DNA of 27,012 nt, from positions 1 through 27,012 of the forward strand of contig NZ_JOCA01000041.1 in NCBI RefSeq assembly GCF_000718785.1. The letters run 5' to 3'. Of the stretch, positions 22,459-27,012 are shown in pieces. Every line of letters starts with the position of its first letter. Positions within the stretch are counted from its first letter, which is position 1. A program made the position numbers and the translations under genes. Below the pieces are notes generated by a model, which worked only from the letters and a program-made list of their open reading frames with translations, was not told the DNA's origin and did no database searches. The stretch comes from Streptomyces sp. NRRL WC-3626. Its GTDB lineage: Bacteria > Actinomycetota > Actinomycetes > Streptomycetales > Streptomycetaceae.

Positions 22459-23982
22459 ATGGCCTTCGCGATCACCCAGACCTGCTGCAGCGACGCCACC
22501 TGCGTGTCCGTCTGCCCGGTCAACTGCATACACCCCACGCCCGGCGAACGGGCCTTCGGCAGCACGGAGATGCTGTACATCGACCCGAAAGCCTGCATCG
22601 ACTGCGGGGCCTGCGCCGACGCCTGCCCGGTGGACGCCGTCCTCCCGGTCGACCGGCTGCCGGACGGGCAGCGCGAGTACGCGCGCATCAACGCGGACCA
22701 CTTCGAGCGGGACCTTCCCGGGGAGGCCGGGACGCCGGCGCGTTCGGGGCCGAACTTCCACGACTGGGGCGAGCCGTCCTTCGACCGGGTGCTGCCCCCT
22801 GACTTCGGGCCGCTGCGGGTCGCCATCGTCGGCACCGGCCCGGCCGGCCTGTACGCGGCCCGGGACCTGCTGCTGCACACCCGGGCCGAGGTGACGCTCG
22901 TCGACCGGCTGCCGGCCGCCGGCGGTCTGGTGCGGTACGGCGTGGCACCGGACCATCCGGCCACGAAGAAGGTGGGCGAGAGTTTCGCCCGCTTCCTCAC
23001 CCATCCGCGCGCGCGGATGTACCTCGACCTCGACGTGGGCACCGACGTCACGGCGGAGGAACTCGCCGCCCACCACGACGCGGTGATCTACGCGGTCGGC
23101 GCCGCCACGGACCGGCGGCTGGGCATCCCGGGCGAGGACCGGCCGGGCAGCCTCTCCGCGACCACGTTCGTCGCCTGGTACAACGCGCATCCGGAGGTCG
23201 CCCCGGACGCCGTCGACCTGTCCTGCGAGCGGATCGTCGTGGTCGGCAACGGCAATGTCGCCCTGGATGTCGCGCGGCTCCTGGTCCGCGACCCCGGGAC
23301 GCTGGCCGGCACCAGGATCGCGGACCACGCGCTGGCGGAACTGCGCCGCAGCAAGGTGCGCGAGGTGGTGCTGCTCGGGCGCCGCGGACCGGAGCACGCG
23401 GCGTACACCGGACCCGAGGTGCTCGCCCTGAGGCATCTCGACGACGTGGACCTGCTCGTCGACGACCACGATCCGCGCATCGGTGCCGCGATCGACGCCG
23501 CCGGCGCGCGGGAGAAGGCGGGGGCCCTGCGGGGACTGGCGCGGGAGCCGGTCGACTGGTCGCTGCCGCCGGGCGCTTCGGGACGGCGGCGTATCGTGTT
23601 CCGCTTCCTCTCCGCTCCCGTGGAGGTCCACGGCGGTGCCCGGACGCGCGCCGTACGGGTCACCGGCGGCACAGGTGAGCTGGAGATCCCGGCCGGGCGG
23701 GTCCTGCGGGCGGTCGGCTACCGCGGGGTGGCGCCGGCGGGGCTGCCGTTCGACGAGGCCACCGGGACCGTGCCGCACCGGGCGGGCCGGGTGACGGGCA
23801 GGCCGGGGACGTATGTCGTCGGCTGGATCAAACGCGGCCCGTCGGGCGGTATCGGCGCCAACCGCGTGTGCGCGGCGGAGACCGTCGGCTCCCTGCTGGC
23901 CGACGCGGTGGCCGGCGCCCTTCCCGCACCGGCCGGCGGGCCGAAGGCGTTCCGCCGCCTCGTACGGCGCCGGCGCCGCTGA
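22459..23982 (+). CDS. Ferredoxin-NADP reductase fused to an N-terminal iron-sulfur ferredoxin domain
   Basis: Single-chain electron-transfer protein, 507 aa, similar in layout to mycobacterial FprB. Residues 1-60 are a bacterial ferredoxin domain with C9/C10, C15, C19 and C23, then CIDCGACADACP (C46, C49, C52, C56), enough for two clusters. Residues about 118-507 are an FprA/adrenodoxin-reductase-like flavoprotein. FAD is bound at GTGPAG (125-130) and GGLVRYGVAPDH, NADPH at VVGNGNVALDVAR (GNGNVA at 263-268), and the family end motif is GWIKRGPSGGIGANR. ATG 22459 follows GGAG by 10 bases. It is probably co-transcribed with the diiron oxygenase and is its most likely NADPH-dependent reductant (inference from adjacency). 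Its stop is separated by one base from the stop of the opposing regulator. Confidence 0.94.
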   Translation: MAFAITQTCCSDATCVSVCPVNCIHPTPGERAFGSTEMLYIDPKACIDCGACADACPVDAVLPVDRLPDGQREYARINADHFERDLPGEAGTPARSGPNFHDWGEPSFDRVLPPDFGPLRVAIVGTGPAGLYAARDLLLHTRAEVTLVDRLPAAGGLVRYGVAPDHPATKKVGESFARFLTHPRARMYLDLDVGTDVTAEELAAHHDAVIYAVGAATDRRLGIPGEDRPGSLSATTFVAWYNAHPEVAPDAVDLSCERIVVVGNGNVALDVARLLVRDPGTLAGTRIADHALAELRRSKVREVVLLGRRGPEHAAYTGPEVLALRHLDDVDLLVDDHDPRIGAAIDAAGAREKAGALRGLAREPVDWSLPPGASGRRRIVFRFLSAPVEVHGGARTRAVRVTGGTGELEIPAGRVLRAVGYRGVAPAGLPFDEATGTVPHRAGRVTGRPGTYVVGWIKRGPSGGIGANRVCAAETVGSLLADAVAGALPAPAGGPKAFRRLVRRRRR

Positions 23983-23990
23983 ATCAGCGG
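23976..23990. terminator. 15-bp palindrome holding two convergent stop codons
   Basis: CCGCTGAATCAGCGG is a perfect 7+1+7 palindrome. TGA of the reductase (23980-23982) and TGA of the opposing regulator (23986-23984 on the minus strand) are its symmetric centre. As RNA it gives a short hairpin with a 5-base loop on either strand, so it may act as a weak shared terminator. Confidence 0.35.
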
Positions 23991-24967
23991 CTCACCGCCG
24001 TCGGGTCCGGGGCGTTGTGGGCGCGACGGTAGGCCAGCGGGGAGAGGCCGAGGTGGGCGGCGAAGTGCTTGCGCAGGGCGACGGGGTCGCCGAAGCCGCT
24101 GGCCGTGGCCACCCGTGCGACGGTCAGCTCGGTGGACTCCAGCAGCCGCCGCGCCTGGTTCAGCCGGCACTGCAGCAGCCACCGCAGGGGGCTGGTGCCC
24201 ACCTCGCCGCGGAAGCGGCGGGTGAAGGTGCGCACGCTCATGTGCGCGTGCCGGGCCATGTCCTCCAGGGTGAGGGGTTCGGCCAGCCGGTCGAGGGCCC
24301 ACTGCCGGGTGGCCGAGGTGGAACGGCCGGCGTCCTTCGGCACCGGATGCTCGATGAACTGCGCCTGCCCGCCCTCGCGCCACGGGGCGACCACACAGCG
24401 GCGGGCCGCCGCGCCGGCCACCGCCGCGCCGTGGTCCCGGCGGATCAGATGCAGGCACACATCGATGCCGGCGGCGCCGCCCGCCGAGGTCAGGACACGT
24501 CCGTTGTCGACGAACAGGACGTCCGGGTCGACCTCGATCCGGGGGAAGAGCCGTGCGAACGCGTCACAGAGCGCCCAGTGGGTGGTGGCGCGCATACCGT
24601 CCAGCAGCCCGGCCGCCGCGAGCAGGAACGCCGAGGTGCACAGGCTGACGACGCGGGTGCGCGGACCGATCCGGGCGAACGCCGCGGCGACCTCCGGGGG
24701 CAGCTCACCGGTGGCGAGCAGATGCCTCTCGGGCTCCTGGGTGGCGATCACCACGGTGTCCGCGCTCTCCAGGAGGGACTCGTCGTGGTCCACGACGATC
24801 CGGAACCCCTCGTGGGTGCGGACCGGCCGCCCGCCGAGCGAGCAGGTCGTCACGGAGTAGAGCGGCGTGCCCGCCGGATCGCACGCGGCGTCGAAGACGC
24901 GCGCGGCGATGCCGAGGTCCATGGCGAGGACGCCTTCGAGGGCGAGAACGGCGATGCGATGGGCCAT
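23984..24967 (-). CDS. GlxA-family transcriptional regulator (DJ-1/PfpI domain plus AraC-type HTH)
   Basis: 327 aa, normal for the family. The N-terminal DJ-1/PfpI-like domain (about 4-170) has the family nucleophile-elbow cysteine C110 in VVSLCTSAFLLAAAGLLDG and the HW pair (130-131) in MRATTHW; in these regulators the domain senses a ligand rather than acting as an enzyme (family knowledge). The C-terminal AraC/XylS double helix-turn-helix is about 222-320, with LTLEDMARHAHMSVRTFTRR and VARVATASGFGDPVALRKHF. ATG 24967 has no clear Shine-Dalgarno, and TACCAT 7 bases upstream could be a -10, so a leaderless message is possible. It is divergent from a quinone-oxidoreductase-like gene, its most likely target. 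The ligand is unknown. Confidence 0.94.
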   Translation of the reverse strand: MAHRIAVLALEGVLAMDLGIAARVFDAACDPAGTPLYSVTTCSLGGRPVRTHEGFRIVVDHDESLLESADTVVIATQEPERHLLATGELPPEVAAAFARIGPRTRVVSLCTSAFLLAAAGLLDGMRATTHWALCDAFARLFPRIEVDPDVLFVDNGRVLTSAGGAAGIDVCLHLIRRDHGAAVAGAAARRCVVAPWREGGQAQFIEHPVPKDAGRSTSATRQWALDRLAEPLTLEDMARHAHMSVRTFTRRFRGEVGTSPLRWLLQCRLNQARRLLESTELTVARVATASGFGDPVALRKHFAAHLGLSPLAYRRAHNAPDPTAVSR

Positions 24968-25039
24968 GGCCGGAATGGTACGACAGGTGGCCCTCCAGCC
25001 ACTCCCCGTGGGCCGCTGGGAGGGGCGAGGCTGATGATC

Positions 25040-25056
25040 ACCGGGCTCGGCCCGGT
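25040..25056. promoter_or_regulatory. 17-bp palindrome between regulator and oxidoreductase, candidate operator
   Basis: ACCGGGCTCGGCCCGGT has perfect 7-bp arms around TCG. It sits in the 125-base divergent region, 37 bases before the oxidoreductase ATG and 73 bases from the regulator ATG. It could be an operator for the GlxA-type regulator or form a leader hairpin. AraC-type proteins more often use direct repeats, so the assignment is cautious. Confidence 0.4.
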
Positions 25057-25092
25057 TCTTGCACAGGTCACAGGGACAGGAACGAGGAGAAC

Positions 25093-26055
25093 ATGAGCGA
25101 GCACACCATGCGGGCCGTCACCGTCGGCGAGTTCGGCGGGCCGGAGGTGCTGACCGTCGGGCGGGTGGCGCGTCCCGTTCCGCTGCCCACCGAGGTGCTG
25201 GTGCGGGTGCACGCGGCCGGGATCAACCCGGTGGACTGGAAGACCCGCGCGGGACAGGGCATGGCGGGGCTGCAGACGCTGCCGCTGATCCTCGGCTGGG
25301 ACGTCTCCGGAGTCGTCGAGGAGGTCGGCTTCGGCGTCACCACGCTCGCGCCGGGTGACGAGGTGTACGCGATGCCCTGGTTCCCCCGCCCGGCCGGCGG
25401 CTACGCCGAGTATGTGACGGCGCCGTCCCGTCAGTTCGCGCGCAAGCCCGCCTCGATCGGCCACGCCGAGGCCGCCGCCCTGCCCCTCGCGGTGCTCACC
25501 GCGTGGCAGGCGCTGGTGGACACGGCGGGTGTCCGGGCCGGTCAGCGGGTGCTGGTGCACGCGGCGGCCGGCGGCGTGGGCCATCTGGCGGTGCAGATCG
25601 CCCGGCATCTGGGCGCCGAGGTGGTCGCGACCGCCCGAGAGCCCCGGCACGCCTGGCTCAAGGAACTGGGCGCCGACCGGACCGTGGACTACACCCGGCA
25701 GCGGTTCGAGGACGTGGCCGGTGAGGTGGACGTCGTCATCGACCTGATGGGCGGCACGGACGCCACCGACGTCCGGTCGGTGGCGGTGACCCGGCCGGGC
25801 GGCCTGATCGTCTCCGTCCCGGGCGGTGTCTCCCCGGCCCTCGCCGAGGCGGCCGGGGCGGCCGGGGTGCGCACCAGCCCGGTCCTGGTCGAGCCGGACG
25901 GCGCCGCCCTGACCACCCTCGCCGGTCTGGTCGACGCGGGAGCGGTCCGGGTGGAGGTCGAGCGGGTGTTCGCGCTGGAGGACGTCGCCGAGGCGCACCG
26001 TCGGGGCGAGACCAACCGCACCCGCGGCAAGCTCGTCCTGGATCTCGCGCCGTGA
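25093..26055 (+). CDS. NADP-dependent quinone-oxidoreductase-like MDR enzyme
   Basis: Medium-chain dehydrogenase/reductase of the zinc-independent quinone reductase type, 320 aa, a common length. ATG 25093 comes 3 bases after GAGGAG; a second ATG five codons later (TMRAVTV) is possible. The N-terminal GroES-like domain (about 8-125) has HAAGINPVDWK and PLILGWDVSGVVEEVG. The nucleotide-binding loop is HAAAGGVGHLA (156-166). The zinc-binding cysteines of alcohol dehydrogenases are absent. The C-terminal part ends VFALEDVAEAHR...TRGKLVLDL, as in the family. The likely reaction is reduction of a quinone or enone with NADPH; the substrate is not deducible. Divergent placement from the GlxA regulator suggests control by it. 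Confidence 0.94.
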   Translation: MSEHTMRAVTVGEFGGPEVLTVGRVARPVPLPTEVLVRVHAAGINPVDWKTRAGQGMAGLQTLPLILGWDVSGVVEEVGFGVTTLAPGDEVYAMPWFPRPAGGYAEYVTAPSRQFARKPASIGHAEAAALPLAVLTAWQALVDTAGVRAGQRVLVHAAAGGVGHLAVQIARHLGAEVVATAREPRHAWLKELGADRTVDYTRQRFEDVAGEVDVVIDLMGGTDATDVRSVAVTRPGGLIVSVPGGVSPALAEAAGAAGVRTSPVLVEPDGAALTTLAGLVDAGAVRVEVERVFALEDVAEAHRRGETNRTRGKLVLDLAP

Positions 26056-26080
26056 CCCCGGCGGCGGTGTCGGCCGGGTC
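26054..26080 (+). terminator. Possible terminator of the oxidoreductase gene
   Basis: GACCC (26054-26058), a bulged C, GGC (26060-26062), a 10-base loop, then GCC (26073-26075) and GGGTC (26076-26080): 8 pairs beginning inside the stop codon. There is no U-tract. GCCGGG (26073-26078) can instead pair with CCCGGC (26090-26095), so two alternative hairpins exist here. Confidence 0.35.
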
Positions 26081-26179
26081 TTCGGCGGCCCCGGCGTAGT
26101 AGACATCCTGGGAGGGGCACAGGGTACGAGGCCCTTGGTCCCGGCGCCGAACGCGCCGCGAGAGACAAGGGAGTGCCGC

Positions 26180-27012
26180 GTGCTGCTGAAGACGTTCCGC
26201 TGGGCCTTCGCCGTCACGGCCCTCGGCCTGGTGGCCGGGGTGCTCTACGACGGCTGGACGGCGCTGGGGCTGGTCGCCATCCTCGCCGTCCTGGAGGTCT
26301 CGCTGTCCTTCGACAACGCGGTGATCAACGCCGGCATCCTGAAGAAGCTCAACGCGTTCTGGCAGCGGATCTTCCTCACCGTCGGCATCCTGATCGCCGT
26401 CTTCGGGATGCGGCTGCTCTTTCCCATCGTCATCGTCGCCGTCAGCGCCCGGCTGTCACCGTCCCAGGCGGTCCATCTCGCGCTCACCGACAAGGACCGC
26501 TACCAGGAGCTCGTCACCGACGCGCACCCGTCGATCGCCGCGTTCGGCGGGATGTTCCTGCTGATGATCTTCCTGGACTTCGTCTTCGAGGACCGGGACG
26601 TCAAGTGGCTCTCCTGGCTGGAGCGGCCACTGGCCAGACTCGGCCGGGTCGACATGCTGTCGGTCTGTCTCGCGCTGATCATCCTGCTGGTGTCGTCGAT
26701 GACGTTCGCCGCGCACGCCCACCAGCACGGCGGCGGTCACGCCGACAAGGCGCAGACGGTGCTCGTCTCGGGCATCGCGGGCCTGATCACCTATCTGGTC
26801 GTGAGCGGGCTCTCGGACTTCTTCGAGAGCAGGCTGGCCGACGAGGAGAGCACGAAGAGCGAGGGGGCGGGGCGGCCCGCGGTCGCCCTGGCGGGCAGGG
26901 CGGCGTTCTTCACGTTCCTCTACCTCGAGGTCCTGGACGCGTCCTTCTCCTTCGACGGCGTGATCGGCGCGTTCGCCATCACCAACGACATCGTCCTGAT
27001 GGCCCTGGGCCT
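26180..27012 (+). CDS. DUF475/TerC-like integral membrane protein (3' end missing)
   Basis: Multi-helix membrane protein related to the TerC superfamily, which is linked with tellurite resistance and metal ion export (family knowledge; function of DUF475 members is not settled). GTG 26180 follows GGGAG by 6 bases. 277 residues are visible. The first conserved acidic motif is LEVSLSFDNAVINAGIL (D45) and the second, near the cut, is LDASFSFDGVIGAFAITND. Hydrophobic helices are seen at about 8-22, 27-50, 63-90, 117-136, 157-178, 192-212 and 240-262. The loop after the fifth helix is His-rich (HAHQHGGGH, 179-187), which could bind metal. The 124 bases upstream separate it from the oxidoreductase, so it probably has its own promoter. 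Confidence 0.92.
   Translation, partial: MLLKTFRWAFAVTALGLVAGVLYDGWTALGLVAILAVLEVSLSFDNAVINAGILKKLNAFWQRIFLTVGILIAVFGMRLLFPIVIVAVSARLSPSQAVHLALTDKDRYQELVTDAHPSIAAFGGMFLLMIFLDFVFEDRDVKWLSWLERPLARLGRVDMLSVCLALIILLVSSMTFAAHAHQHGGGHADKAQTVLVSGIAGLITYLVVSGLSDFFESRLADEESTKSEGAGRPAVALAGRAAFFTFLYLEVLDASFSFDGVIGAFAITNDIVLMALG

Overview
This is a high-GC actinobacterial chromosome segment, almost certainly Streptomyces or a close relative. Third codon positions are nearly all G/C, GTG starts are common, many products are exported, and the gene set (PAS/GAF/PP2C phosphatase, paired DUF4139 proteins, GlxA-type regulator, DUF475 membrane protein, LAxTG surface protein) is typical of that group. I see no rRNA, tRNA, CRISPR array, transposase or phage gene. 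These calls come from reading the sequence and from memory of protein families. No database search was run.

Layout. Positions 1-4738 hold two minus-strand secreted carbohydrate-active proteins: a multidomain PQQ-type sugar dehydrogenase cut by the left edge, and a GH5 glycosidase with a three-fold Cys-repeat tail. Positions 4932-8211 hold a maltose/galactoside-type O-acetyltransferase (+), a convergent SAM methyltransferase (-) whose stop appears to have been lost by a one-base slip, and a PAS-GAF-PP2C phosphatase (-) whose stop codon sits in a terminator loop. Positions 8749-12981 form a block of three envelope or secreted proteins that I cannot assign: a Tat-like secreted protein with 27-residue repeats, a five-helix membrane protein, and a Pro-rich single-span protein.

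Positions 12994-17677 hold a ketopantoate reductase-type enzyme and, divergently, a tandem pair of DUF4140/DUF4139 coiled-coil proteins. Positions 17695-21393 hold a ProP-type osmolyte symporter (-) whose best start by homology is an ACG codon, a lipoprotein (+), and a secreted alpha/beta hydrolase with a C-terminal LAETG sortase signal (+). Positions 21531-23982 form a redox operon: an AurF-like diiron oxygenase followed by a ferredoxin/NADPH-reductase fusion, preceded by an extended -10 element and a TTACC-N3-GGTAA palindrome. Positions 23984-26055 hold a GlxA/AraC regulator divergent from a quinone-oxidoreductase-like enzyme, with a 17-bp palindrome between them. The right edge cuts a DUF475/TerC-like membrane protein.

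The clearest working unit is the diiron oxygenase with its dedicated electron-transfer flavoprotein. The most checkable anomalies are the ACG start of proP, the frameshift-like end of the methyltransferase, and the repeated placement of stop codons inside terminator hairpins.
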